64,000 nt of DNA from Ligustrum vulgare (taxonomy: Eukaryota > Streptophyta > Magnoliopsida > Lamiales > Oleaceae). The notes under the pieces are model-generated. The model was given only the letters and a program-made list of their open reading frames with translations. It had not been told where the DNA came from and searched no databases. Position 1 is the stretch's first letter. Each line of letters starts with the position of its first letter. Positions 1 to 15,149 of the stretch are shown here, piece after piece. Position numbers and translations under genes: made by a program. The stretch lies in assembly GCA_963555705.1 (NCBI GenBank), contig OY743168.1, positions 20,714,139-20,778,138 on the forward strand, read 5' to 3'.

Positions 1-549
1 AATCTTGGAAGATTACTCGATTTGTAGTGCCATTGTTCTCTAAAGGGTCTTGTTTTTGTTGCAATGATTGCAGGAGGCAACCCGTGTGCACATACCATAA
101 CAACAATTTGATTTGTGGCGATTCAACTGGATTGCGACCATCAATGGGGAAGTGGTGGACTATGATTCTTGGTTCGACTTTCGCGATTACTTTGTGGACA
201 ATTTCTTAATTACGAGTTGCGTTGAATTTTTCCTTGTTGCTGTGTTCGAGCTAACGCTATACGTCTTGATTCTTTTCTTTTGAGATATGGTAAATAATCC
301 TGCTTCGTTGTATGTATCATTCGAATACTTTTTTTATACGTATTATTCAATTATTCAGGACAAAATTTAAGTAGTTTGTTATTCCTCATTTGATCTTGAA
401 TGAGTCCATCCAACATTATAAAAAATCACAACTTTGAAAAAGAAGTCATTGAAATTACAAAAGAATCTCTAATCCAGAACAAGAATTCATTGGGGAATTT
501 TGGAAAAGGCATTTCAATTGGAAATTCTACTTTTTCAATAACTAGTAAT
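1..549. other. Gene-poor left edge with a possible terminal exon
   Basis: I recognise no gene here. A splice-acceptor-like TGCAG ends at position 73, and an open frame runs from there to a TAA at 207-209, ending in a hydrophobic stretch (WTMILGSTFAITLWTIS). It could be the last exon of a gene lying to the left, but I cannot name a family and codon use gives no support. The rest, about 210-549, is AT-rich DNA without recognisable features. The last five bases (GTAAT, 545-549) are the left target-site duplication of the next element. Confidence 0.2.
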
Positions 550-802
550 TGTTGTGAAACTATCAAAATTCTAACCAAGAATTATAGAGAGAGATTGAGA
601 GCTAGAGAGAAGGAGGAGAATTCTTCATTCCAAAGAATTGGTACCCATTACAAATGAATATATGGTGCCCTATTTATAGGGGGGCGGATAATGGTATAAT
701 CGTAATATGTAAATTTTACAGGGGCATAATGGTAATATGGAATTCACCTAATTTTACCTAAATGTGCCTAACTTTTGCCTAATTTTCATATATTTTATAA
801 CA
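550..802 (-). repeat. 3' LTR (left copy) of the cargo element
   Basis: This 253-bp repeat matches 6660-6912 with about three substitutions. On the minus strand a TATA-like CCTATAAATAGGG lies at about 668-680. The ends are TG and CA, and the outside five bases are GTAAT. Confidence 0.93.
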
Positions 803-812
803 CTCCCCCTTG
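803..812 (-). other. Polypurine tract of the cargo element
   Basis: On the minus strand this reads CAAGGGGGAG directly before the 3' LTR, the expected site for plus-strand priming. The Copia element at 51442 has the same tract at 51644-51653. Confidence 0.75.
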
Positions 813-834
813 AATGACATATTACTCGCTTGCT

Positions 835-1515
835 CAATTGTCTGCCTCGTTAAAACCTTGCTAAGAAAATCCAGTGGAATAAAACTTGAGCGAAGGAAAA
901 AGAGTACAGTTGCTCCCCCTGATGTTGGCCATAGTGAATCATTGAGTCTGACATTCCAACAAATCATGTACTGAATCTTGAAGTTCTGAAGTGCTGCCTC
1001 ATTAAAACCTTGTCAGTAAAACCCAGTGGGATAAAATCTGAATCAAGGAAAAAGAATACAGCCGCTGCCTCGTTAAAACCTTGTCAGGAAAACCTAGTAG
1101 GACAAAACCTGGACAAAGGAAAAAGAGTACAGCATGATTCTCCCCCTGAAGTGTGCAATTGAGGATTCATGAACTTCTCGAACATTGATATCATCTTTCG
1201 TCTGGAATATATATGAAAATCTTCTTGTGTGTAGCCGATATCATAACATTCTTCATAAGATGTGTATGATTTTCTTCATTTGTTGATATCATTCCAGTAT
1301 AACAATGTGTTGTTAATTATAGCTTGTTGATAGCTATGATGATGCCTCAAAAACCTTTGCTAGGAAAACCCTGTGGGACAAAACCTCAGCGAAGGGAAAA
1401 AGAGTACATTATTCTCATTAGTTTTTATCAATACGCCTCAACTGTTGCCTCATTAAAAACCTCGCTAGGAAAACCCTGTAGGAAAAACCTCAGCTAAGGG
1501 AAAAAGAGTGCAACG
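835..1515 (-). repeat. Five copies of a ~70-bp motif next to the 3' LTR
   Basis: The motif begins TGCCTCRTTAAAACCTTG and ends GGAAAAAGAGTACA. It recurs at about 840-910, 990-1058, 1062-1130, 1346-1410 and 1445-1512. Three more copies occupy the same position in the Copia element at 51442-57705. There the third copy overlaps the end of the RNase H frame, so the motif probably began as the 3' end of the polyprotein plus 3' UTR and was then amplified. Confidence 0.8.
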
Positions 1516-3458
1516 CGTATTTATTCCTTTTCATGGAATATCACAAGTATATTGATGCAATCTCATATCTTTTCATCAAAACATATCATTCATGATGAGC
1601 TTTATATAAATCGTTCATAGCTCATTTATGATGTCATAGTTTATTTATGATGTACTGAACATGCTATACCAAGCAATGTTTATTTAGTTGACTGATTGCA
1701 TTATTCAAATCTAGAATTGATTCACTTCTATCAAAATCTAGAATTCACATCTGATGAATAATTAAATATTCATTTTCATATTCACTTCTGGTGAATAATC
1801 AATTTCCGGTGGATAATATAATTTTGCATACTGAAAATCAATTGCATGCCCAAATATTCAAATATAATAATAGTACACTCCAATTTCAATTTCAACATAT
1901 TATATTATGGGGTCATTTGTATCATCCTATAGTGATACTAATCTGGGCATTTTGAATCTTTCAATGATTTATACATGTATGTTCTTGCACTTTATAAACT
2001 GCAATTTCTAATTTGCAGGAGCATAATACAATCATTTTACTTGAAATCCCAACGTACCGCAATCAACTGGTACATCAAAGAATACCCTCAAAATACCGAG
2101 ATGAGAATCACACTTTTTGATCTCACTCATTGGTATATCAAAGAACTCAAGCTAGTGATTTAGATTATAGTCACATCCACCATATGTCATGCCAGTTCAA
2201 TGAAAAATCTTGCGCGCAACAAGTCGTCATCTACGACTGTGAAATATTTTTCATTTGTACATATAATTACTGGCTTTACACATTTAAGCATTTGGACTTC
2301 TGGTCCTTGAATAATAATCCCTACATTGGGGTTATATACTTGGCCAAAGTATTATAATTTCATCAACCTCATTTTCATAAGAGAGTTGTATGTAGTCGAC
2401 TTATTTATCGATTCCACTTCAACTCAATATAGAGAGATCTCTGTATATGTTCTATCATCAGGTACCTGAATCTCTTTTAACTATGTCCCTTATACTCACT
2501 ATGAGTATTCAGCCTCAAAGGGATCATCTCAATCATTCAAGAGATATTTATTTTTGGAATCGATTCTCATTATGCTTCAGGCATAATTACGCTTTAAGCG
2601 TGTTTTCCCCATAATATTCACAAATCTTATATTATATCAATCGGCTAAAATGCCGCAACACATGTCATACAATCATATATCAAGTGCGTATTGTTGGAGT
2701 GTATATAGATATCGCACTTCTTAAAAATCATAAAATTTCACAAGAAAATCATTATTTCATCGTATTGACATGTTTATATGTAGAATATTGCTGCATAATC
2801 AAATTGTTCTCATAGCAAATAACTTGAGGCTTTTAATCTGCTAAACCATTAGCAATATAATATTCTATTATCTCAACTAATTCGTAAAATCATTAATGAC
2901 TTTAAGATATAATCATGCTAGCATTTATCACTTTGCTCGTAATATCATTACTTGAGCAAATAATCAGTCATTCATTTAGTGAGATAATTAATTTGCTTTT
3001 GAGAACAAGCAGCAATGATAACAATCTTCTGGTTCTTTAATGAATGCCATTATTCATTCTCAATAAATCTCATTATTGAATTGGAATCTAACCAATCATT
3101 ATAGAACTTCTGGTTCAACAAGATATTTCACTTGTACATATGTATGAACTTCTGGTTCAATACAGTATTCATTTCATCAGTACGTATTTCTGTACAGTTC
3201 AAATCAGCATACCTTTATTACTTTTATACCGGAAAAATCAGGTACAATATCCAAGGAAATATCTCATGATCTCAATCTTGTCGCCAAATCTTCCCTTATA
3301 TCGAAAAAGGTAATGACGCATTATCTCACATTTTCAATAATTTATTCCATTATCTCTTAATGGAATCACTATCACTGACACGCGGAGCCATCGCTCTTTC
3401 ACGCGTTGAATAATGCATTTAAATAGATGATTTGGGAAGAAGGCTAGATCCATCAAAA
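1516..3458. other. Noncoding interior of the cargo element (3' side)
   Basis: This is AT-rich DNA with no coding frame I can support. Short phrases such as AACTTCTGGTTC recur around 3025-3190, and a similar CTTCTGG phrase recurs around 5280-5560 and in the leader of the second Copia element. It looks like untranslated retroelement sequence. Confidence 0.5.
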
Positions 3459-4004
3459 ATGGATATCATACTTTCAAATATTCGCAAATATTATTCCAAT
3501 CTTCCAGTAAATGATTTGAGAAAAATTTATCGAATTAGGCTCGAAAGATTGAGGTTGCTGATGGATCATGGCATCCCAGAAGATGTTCGCTGGTTGATCG
3601 AAGCGAAAGTTCGATTAGCTAGTGAATTACCAGATTCATTTCCTAAGCACAAGCCTGGCTTAGGTAAGAGTACTTTTGCAAAGAAGCGAAGAGCAAAAAG
3701 ATTAAATAGTTGCTACAAATGTGCTCGATGGACATGTGATACCCGTTGTAAGTCAATAGGGTATTCATCTATAAATCGAGATGATAAGATAGACTTCATT
3801 AAGGGTGGGCTGAGTAAGGAGTCATTGGATGATATCCGATTGACTCTTGAGACGCACCCTAGTGGGTATGTACAGCGTGAGCTACTATTTTTATGGGCTA
3901 AATTCATCAGCGATAAAGAGCGTTATAGTCTCAAAAATATAATAGCAAAAGATCCTGTTTGCCAGGCTGTTATAAACAATGATGTTTTGGCTATGCAGCA
4001 TTAA
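3459..4004 (+). CDS. Putative flexivirus-like nucleic-acid-binding protein (zinc-finger, basic)
   Basis: The first ATG of this frame gives 181 residues ending in TAA, uninterrupted. Residues 70-81 form a basic patch (GKSTFAKKRRAK), followed by a compact cysteine cluster C-X2-C-X4-C-X3-C at residues 85, 88, 93 and 97. A basic arginine/lysine run directly before a four-ligand zinc finger, then a hydrophilic stretch ending FIKGG, is the layout of the cysteine-rich nucleic-acid-binding proteins of carlaviruses and vitiviruses (Carla_C4-like). The N-terminal 65 residues are charged and helical in character, and the C-terminal 70 residues match nothing I know. It lies in antisense inside the LTR element, 0.3 kb upstream of the LOG copy and on the same strand. 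It could be an endogenised RNA-virus gene, a host gene derived from one, or an unrelated zinc-finger protein. The family assignment is a motif-level inference. Confidence 0.5.
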   Translation: MDIILSNIRKYYSNLPVNDLRKIYRIRLERLRLLMDHGIPEDVRWLIEAKVRLASELPDSFPKHKPGLGKSTFAKKRRAKRLNSCYKCARWTCDTRCKSIGYSSINRDDKIDFIKGGLSKESLDDIRLTLETHPSGYVQRELLFLWAKFISDKERYSLKNIIAKDPVCQAVINNDVLAMQH

Positions 4005-4016
4005 TACAAGGTAAAT

Positions 4017-4021
<5 letters not shown>

Positions 4022-4079
<58 letters not shown>
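4022..4079. repeat. (TA)n microsatellite
   Basis: About 58 bp of alternating T and A separate the zinc-finger ORF from the LOG copy. No gene function is implied. Confidence 0.95.
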
Positions 4080-4084
<5 letters not shown>

Positions 4085-4301
4085 TTTCTGTTTTCTTTCA
4101 CGAGTTTTGATAAAGGCTGGTTAAATATTAAATCACCGAAAGGTGAGTATGGTGATTTTGTCAAAAGTAAATCTTCACTTTTTCGAAATACGAGTAGTAA
4201 ATAGTAAATTTTTTCAAGTTTAAAAAGCCAATGATTTTTACAGTTTATGCATCCCAAAATAACATTTTCTTGTAAGTTTTTTCTTCCTTATTCTTTCAAA
4301 G

Positions 4302-4955
4302 ATGGAATGATCAAAACTTCGACAGATCAAAACTATCTGTGTATTTTGTGGATCAAAAGTAGGAATAGGTTTTGGGTATCTAGAAGCAGCCGTGGATTTA
4401 GGAAAGAAATTGGGAGAGAAAGGTATCACTCTCGTGTATGGAGGAGGTAGCAGTAGATTGATGGGTTGTGTTTCACAATCCGCTCTAGCAGAGAAAGTAA
4501 GAGTGATAGGTGTTATACCTACTCCTTTAGCTGATATCACAGGCAAAACACGAGGGCATGAAGTACAAACCTTATCTATCCATGAACGCATAACTTGCAT
4601 GCTATATGGTTCTGATGCCTTCATAGCTCTGCCTGGAGGTTTTGGTACTTTAGAAGAAATCTTTAATATTACCTCATGGGCTCAACTAGATCTCCATACT
4701 AAGCCTATTGGGCTTTTAAATGTAAACAATTTCTTTGATGGTTTGCTAACATTTCTTGATTATGCTGTGGAACAGGGATTCATCTCTCCATTTTCTAGGA
4801 GAATCCTTATTTCTGCTCCTACTATCGAGGAACTGCTGGATAAGTTGCAATCATATATTCCAATAAAAGATCCAGCAGGAGTTAAGATAGATTGGTCGCA
4901 AGGAAGGGGAATCAAGCGAAAATGGAGTCCGGTTAATGTAAATCTATCTTTGTGA
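4302..4955 (+). pseudogene. LOG-like: Intronless LOG-type cytokinin phosphoribohydrolase copy, stop at codon 3
   Basis: LOG enzymes release active cytokinin bases from their riboside 5'-monophosphates in the cytosol. From about 4329 the frame is continuous to the stop at 4953-4955 and covers the whole lysine-decarboxylase-like fold. It includes an N-terminal ICVFCGS strand, a nucleotide-binding loop read as YGGGSSRLMG, and the family signature PGGFGTLEE with its catalytic glutamate. LOG genes are normally split by several introns; none is present here, so this is a retrocopy or captured cDNA. Two defects stand out. The natural ATG (4302) is followed by TGA at 4308-4310, and the usually invariant glycine of GGGSxGLMG is arginine. 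The next in-frame ATG is inside that loop, so a full enzyme is unlikely unless a non-AUG start is used. It is antisense to the LTR element and downstream of the zinc-finger ORF. Confidence 0.88.
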
Positions 4956-4961
4956 ACCCTA

Positions 4962-5180
4962 GAATAGGTGGTGGTAGAGTACGGAGTATTCTCACTCTTG
5001 AGACACATCATAAATTTCTAGGATTTTGTTAATGTTTAATCTTGTGTACCTCAAAAATTTAAGGTGATAGAGTATGGAGTATTTCTTACTCTTGAAACAC
5101 ACCTTTTTCTTTATTTCCTCAAAAGGTCAGAGGTGGTAGGATACGGCTACTCCCGAAACACATCTCTCATTTTGAGGATC
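4962..5180. repeat. Three diverged tandem copies downstream of LOG
   Basis: A block beginning GGTGRTAGAGTAYGGAGTAT and running to a GAAACACA phrase recurs at about 4966, 5062 and 5131. The copies are diverged and unequally spaced (about 95 and 70 bp). They mark the return from cargo to retroelement-type sequence. Confidence 0.6.
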
Positions 5181-6264
5181 ATAAATGTTTCCCCCTTTTG
5201 CGTTTTGCATGTATGTCTCGTTTATGCTTCTTCAGGAGCAATAATAATATCATTTCAGTATGTTTAGATGATAATTTTTACTTCTTCTGGAGTAAATATA
5301 CACTTCTTCTGGAATACATAAGTGCTCGTGCAAGAACATTTCCAGACACTTTATCATCTAATATTCATCTCATAATACTGATGAGATTATTTTCACATTA
5401 GCCATATCCGAGCTATCATGTGATATTATCTTATCATACATCAACATTCTCTTGTTGAATAATTTTCATCCACCCATTCAAATTCAGATATTGGTAACTT
5501 CTGGTACCATTGGATGAAATATTTTTATCAACATTTACCAAATTTTTGGTAATGATAACTTCTGGTATCATTTGATGAAGTATCAAATAACAACAATATC
5601 ACCATGTATATAGGTTAAACAATAATAATATCACCACGTATATATGTTGACAACATCCTCTAATATGTTAGAATTAACCAACAATTGAGGTGTTTTTGAA
5701 ATAATATAGAATATGAATATAAGTAAAGTATTCCGTAAACCGACCATATAGGCGGTGTCAACATAATGAAATAATTACCTTTCATGAGTGAGCGAGTCAT
5801 ATCCTCCAGTCAAGGTATTCATAATAGTGATCAAGTCATATTGTCAAAATCCAGTCAAGGTACTCATAATAGTACAATCCGTTGCGGTATAAATTCAGTC
5901 CATAATAACTTAATCCGTCATGGTATGACAATGATTATTTTTAATTATACTTTGTTTAAAATCTTTAATTTATCTTGTTGATCACATATTAATCGTTAAT
6001 TTTCGATTAATTTACTTTTATGTATTATCAAGGGTAAAATTGTCCATATTTTAATATGCTGCTCATATGGATAAATCAAAACCGTCAATAGGTTTGAAAT
6101 TTAATTTAGAACAAACTTACTTTTGGTCCGAAGTTCAAAATCCCGTCGGAAGTGCTTCAAAAACGGGTTTTAAGAAAACCGCCACGTTCGATCGTCGGAA
6201 AATCTCAGAACTGCACAAAACAGAAAAGTAAGATCATAGAAAAATCAAGATCGTCGATATGAAC
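5181..6264. other. Noncoding leader region of the cargo element
   Basis: AT-rich DNA with CTTCTGG-type phrases and a repeated block (CAGTCAAGGTAYTCATAATAGT at about 5808 and 5852). No gene is visible. The position corresponds to the long 5' leader of the element on the minus strand. Confidence 0.45.
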
Positions 6265-6420
6265 AAACTGCCTGTTGACGTCGTCGCCTGATTCAGCCGC
6301 ACGCGCCGGCACGCGCCCCCCGACGTCTGCGCGTGGGCTTCACGCGCGTCACGCGCCGCCGCGGTGCCGGTGCCGTCGACACGCGCCGGTTCGGAAGAAT
6401 CATCCGGTCGCTGTGGTCAT
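6265..6420. other. CpG-dense island with repeated CACGCGC boxes
   Basis: About 150 bp of strongly GC- and CpG-rich sequence lie inside an AT-rich element, 240-390 bp inside the 5' LTR. The heptamer CACGCGC occurs several times. CGCG-containing boxes are known plant regulatory motifs (for example CAMTA-type VCGCGB sites); a role here is only a suggestion. No coding frame is convincing. Confidence 0.55.
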
Positions 6421-6643
6421 GGATCCGGTCTCCGATCATCATTTGGATATACGGTTTGACGTGAATTTGGTTTGGAAGTTTCGGATTACACAATTTCTTC
6501 AATTTTTCTACGTATTTGGAATTGATCTTCTAATCTATGATGTATAAATGATGATTAATAATAATCTGGTTTCTGATACAGAGGTTCATCATTTAGATGC
6601 AACTGTAGAGCATACTCCCGTCATATTATTCAATAGGGTAGAG

Positions 6644-6658
6644 ACTCGTGCTGATAAC
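6644..6658 (-). other. Putative primer-binding site of the cargo element
   Basis: Minus-strand GTTATCAGCACGAG lies just inside the 5' LTR. The same sequence sits in the same place in the second Copia element (57474-57489). It is not the common TGGTATCAGAGC site for initiator tRNA-Met. The tRNA, or tRNA half, that would pair with it was not identified. Confidence 0.5.
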
Positions 6659-6659
6659 T

Positions 6660-6912
6660 TGTTGTAAAACTATCAAAATTCTAACCAAGAATTATAGAGA
6701 GAGATTGAGAGCTAGAGAGAAGGAGGAGAATTCTTCATTCCAAAGAATTGGTACCCATTACAAATGAATATATGGTGCCCTATTTACAGGGGGGCGGATA
6801 ATGGTATAATCGTAATATGTAAATTTTATAGGGGCATAATGGTAATATGGAATTCACCTAATTTTACCTAAATGTGCCTAACTTTTGCCTAATTTTCATA
6901 TATTTTATAACA
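6660..6912 (-). repeat. 5' LTR (right copy) of the cargo element
   Basis: This is the matching 253-bp LTR, followed by GTAAT at 6913-6917. It should drive minus-strand transcription of the element, with the primer site just inside it at 6644-6658. Confidence 0.93.
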
Positions 6913-6917
6913 GTAAT

Positions 6918-7299
6918 ATTATATTGGGCGATATATCATCATGACCTGATTATTAGGGCCTAGGGCCTGACAAAATTTTTTTAGTGATCTGAGACCCGCA
7001 TAACCCAATTTCATTAGGGATTTCCCGCCCCCAAATACTCGGGTCCACGGGGTGTGTTTTTGCCCTAGAAAGTTTTCAAGACAAGGTTCTCGACCCGCAC
7101 CTGCCCCCAAAACCTGCCAATTAATTCAAAATAAAAAAGAAAAAATTTGTAAACGAGCAATATTGAGATTGAGGGTCGCCACGCGACTTCGCGATCTAGG
7201 GGTGGGTAAGAGGTTCTCCTTGAGGCCCAGTGGCCCACTAGTCCAGAGCTGGACAATCTATCTCGAATCTGTCTCATTGTGATTTCCACTGATTATGTA
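6918..7299. other. Intergenic stretch, no gene seen
   Basis: This moderately GC-richer stretch between the LTR element and a MITE contains no recognisable gene or RNA. Short phrases such as GGGCCTAGGGCC and CTAGGGGTGGGTAA suggest decayed transposon ends, but I could not pair them. Confidence 0.3.
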
Positions 7300-7463
7300 G
7301 GGTCCGTTCGACAATCATGTTTTTAAACATGTTTTTTTTTAAACAATTCATCAAATTATTTTTTAACTATACACATTTTCTCTCTTCATTTTTTAACCAC
7401 AAATTTTACCTAGAAAACAAAAAAACATATTTTTAAACAAAAATATTTTAACAAACAGAGGCG
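7300..7463. mobile_element. Short MITE with CTGTTTG-type ends
   Basis: Imperfect terminal inverted repeats (GGGTCCGTTCGACAAT and, from the other end, CGCCTCTGTTTGTTAAAA) enclose a core containing ACACATTTTCTCTCTTC. The same core recurs in the short elements at 9848, 38586, 47148 and 51238, so this is one non-autonomous family. Confidence 0.55.
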
Positions 7464-7485
7464 TAAAGATTTCGGATGTTATTTC

Positions 7486-8771
7486 TAGGGGTGAACACGG
7501 TTTAATTTGGGAGGTTTTTGACAAAATTTCAAACAAAACAATTTAAAGCGGGTTGGGATTTTTTTTCAAATCAAATCAAACCATTTTATTTTGTAAACCA
7601 AACATTTTTTTTTGCGGTTTGGTGCGGTTTCCAACCGCTATTTACTAACGAAACAAAATAACTCATTCTAAATAAGTTTCTGCATATATATATTTTTCTT
7701 TGTCTAGAATTTCGAGTTAAATCATCTATCCAAGCAAAAACAATATACTATAACACTAATATAACAAAAAATTACATGCTTAAGGACTCCTCCTAAATAA
7801 TATAACAAGCTAGAACATTTTTAAACTTCTCCAAATAAATCTAAATAGGAAACTCAGCCAAGTTTCCATTTCCACACATCTCAAACACCACTTAACTAGC
7901 CTTTATACAAAATCCGAAAGTTTATAATTTCTGCAATAGAACACAACTCGCTGTTGTGCTAAAATAATCACTTCTAGACACAAGACTCTCAAAATTTATA
8001 ATTTCTGAAACATAATAGCATTTATGAAACTTAGGTTTCATGTGTGTTCAATGTATGGTAGAAATCTAAGTTTAAAACCTTAGCTTACCTAAAATATGTT
8101 CAAAGAACATGTGGGCTTTGAAAAAAAATACAAAATTCTCCAAACCCACCTATGTGTTCACTCTTTAAAAGAAGAAAAATTGGAAAAAAAGAAAAAGAAA
8201 AAAATTACATTGCAATATATCAAAGGACTTAGTAACTTACAGAGGTCGGAGGATTATATGACTCTAGGTTATGACAGTTGGCACAATCGAATGGCGAGAG
8301 TCGACAGGATTTGAGAAGGGCGCTGTCATGGTTGTGGATTGAGGCACGAGGGTTCGGAGTGCAGCAGTGGAGTGGAGGTAGGGAATAGGGATTGTGTTAT
8401 TTGATTTGATATATACATTGTCGGTAAAAAAAAATTTCACAATTGAAACTTGAGTTGAAAGTTGAAGACTCCAAAATTGGTCCAGCTAGCCCAAACATTT
8501 ACTAAAACACAATGTCTCTCATCAACTTAGTTTTTTACAATTATTTTGATTTCTTTAACAAATTATTTGTTGTCACTAATTTTTTTTTTTTTTTTAATTG
8601 CGGGTTGGCGGTTTTAAATGGGTTTAAAAAATCAAAATACAAATCAAATCATTTTGAAGTGGTTTGATTTAGGTCAAAATCAAAACGTTGACAGGTTCAC
8701 GTGAACCTAAACAAACGATTTCAAAATTACGGTTTCGATTCGATTGGAAGGTTTGGCGTTGTTCAATCCTA
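7486..8771. mobile_element. Non-autonomous hAT-like element upstream of UFM1
   Basis: Terminal inverted repeats TAGGGGTGAACACGG and (right end, inverted) TAGGATTGAACAACG are flanked by 8-bp duplications GTTATTTC (7478-7485) and GTTATTCC (8772-8779), which agree at 7 of 8 positions. An 8-bp duplication and this TIR style fit the hAT superfamily. No transposase frame is visible. Its GGTTTGATTTGG-rich ends are shared with the elements at 26488 and 27659. It ends about 130 bp before the UFM1 start codon, so it may contribute to that promoter. Confidence 0.75.
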
Positions 8772-8902
8772 GTTATTCCATTTCTCGCGCTCCGGCTTCG
8801 CGTACTTCTTACGCATTTGTTAAAAAGCCAATTTTACTTTTTTATTTTTATCTTTAAGAAAAAAGAACAAGAAAACGAAAAAAAGAAAAAAACGAAGAGA
8901 AA

Positions 8903-14167
<5,265 letters not shown>

Positions 14168-14694
14168 AGCTCAAATTGAAGATGGTTTATGGTTATCTTA
14201 AGGTTAAATTCACCTATCTATATTTCTATTCGTATTCCTTTTACATAATTCTTGAACGTTACTTTGTCAACAAGTTACTGGGTTGTTAAATATCCAGATT
14301 GTTTACTCCTGAACTGAAAATCTGAAATGAATGATTGTTGGACTTTGATTTTATATAGAAACAATAATAGCAATGCATTTGAAAAGTTATAGACATGAAT
14401 TATTGTCGTGCACTTCTAAAGTGAATGACGTTCTCTTGCCATTTTCTCCTGATTGTATCATTTATGGAAAGCTCTAGGATGTTTTTTTGGAATAATAAAT
14501 AACTTTTCAGTGAAACACAGTTTTCTTTTGCACTTTGAGATTCCTCACCCATGGTTTCAATACCGAAAGACATCTACTGCTAAATGGGTCACTGGAATTG
14601 TTGCTTATGTTTCTTGAACTTTTTTTCAACCAATTTTCGGACGCACATTCACGCATAACCTTTTTTTTTCTTCCGCTACAAAAACAGTCTCTGA
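14168..14694. other. UFM1 3' flank
   Basis: This contains the presumed UFM1 3' UTR and downstream AT-rich sequence. No second gene is supported. Confidence 0.4.
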
Positions 14695-15149
14695 GGGTGC
14701 GTTTGATAGCAATGGTGGAATTTGGGTAAAAAGAAAATGAATTTCATGGAATTGAATTTCTAAGAAATGGATGTTTAATGTGTTTGATTGATTTAATTTT
14801 TTATGTAAAAAAATGGTGACATTATTAACTTTTGTTGTTTGATTGACATTATTTTCTATGGCAGATAAAGCAAATTATAGATATTTTAATCAAAAAAGAT
14901 TTTTTATATTTTTTTACACATTTGTAATTGATAATAATAAAGTTAGTTTCTGAAAAAAAAAAAAATTAATTAACAACAAGAAAAATGATCAAATGTGATG
15001 CAAATTGTAAAACATTTTGCCTGGGAAAAAAAAGTACCTCCCTATATGGGAAAATGAAAATGAAAATGGTAGCAGTCAAACACAAGAATGTTGAGGAAGT
15101 GGGAAAATCGATTCATTTCCTTGAAAAAGGTTGTAAATCATACGCAGCC
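14695..15149. mobile_element. MITE, TGCGTTTGATAG type
   Basis: Ends GGTGCGTTTGATAGCAATGG and (inverted) GGCTGCGTATGATTTACAACC enclose about 455 bp of AT-rich DNA. A related element with clearer ends lies at 25306-25822. I could not define the target duplication. Confidence 0.55.

Larger units (their letters stand above)
550..6912 (-). mobile_element. Non-autonomous Copia-type LTR element carrying foreign ORFs
   Basis: A 253-bp direct repeat bounds the element. It starts TGTTG, ends AACA, and is flanked on both sides by GTAAT (545-549 and 6913-6917). I count about three differences between the LTRs, so insertion was recent. A purine-rich tract on the minus strand (CAAGGGGGAG, 803-812) lies against the left LTR, and a primer-site-like GTTATCAGCACGAG lies against the right LTR, so the element reads right to left. 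No gag, protease, integrase or RT can be read. The interior holds leader and 3'-UTR repeats like those of the Copia element at 51442-57705, plus two plus-strand ORFs (3459-4004 and 4302-4955) that are not retrotransposon genes. It resembles a LARD or gene-capturing derivative. Boundaries are certain; the origin of the cargo is inferred. Confidence 0.9.

Noticed and set aside
1062..1512. Regularly repeated ~70-bp units, considered as a CRISPR-like array
   Set aside because: This is a plant retroelement 3' region; repeats are diverged, spacers are not unique-length, and the same motif recurs in another retroelement.
4021..4257. Minus-strand frame ending in an Ile-Tyr run
   Set aside because: It is the translation of the (TA)n microsatellite.
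6275..6547. Open frames on both strands across the GC-rich block
   Set aside because: GC-rich DNA lacks stop codons by chance; composition is Ala/Arg/Pro with no recognised motif.
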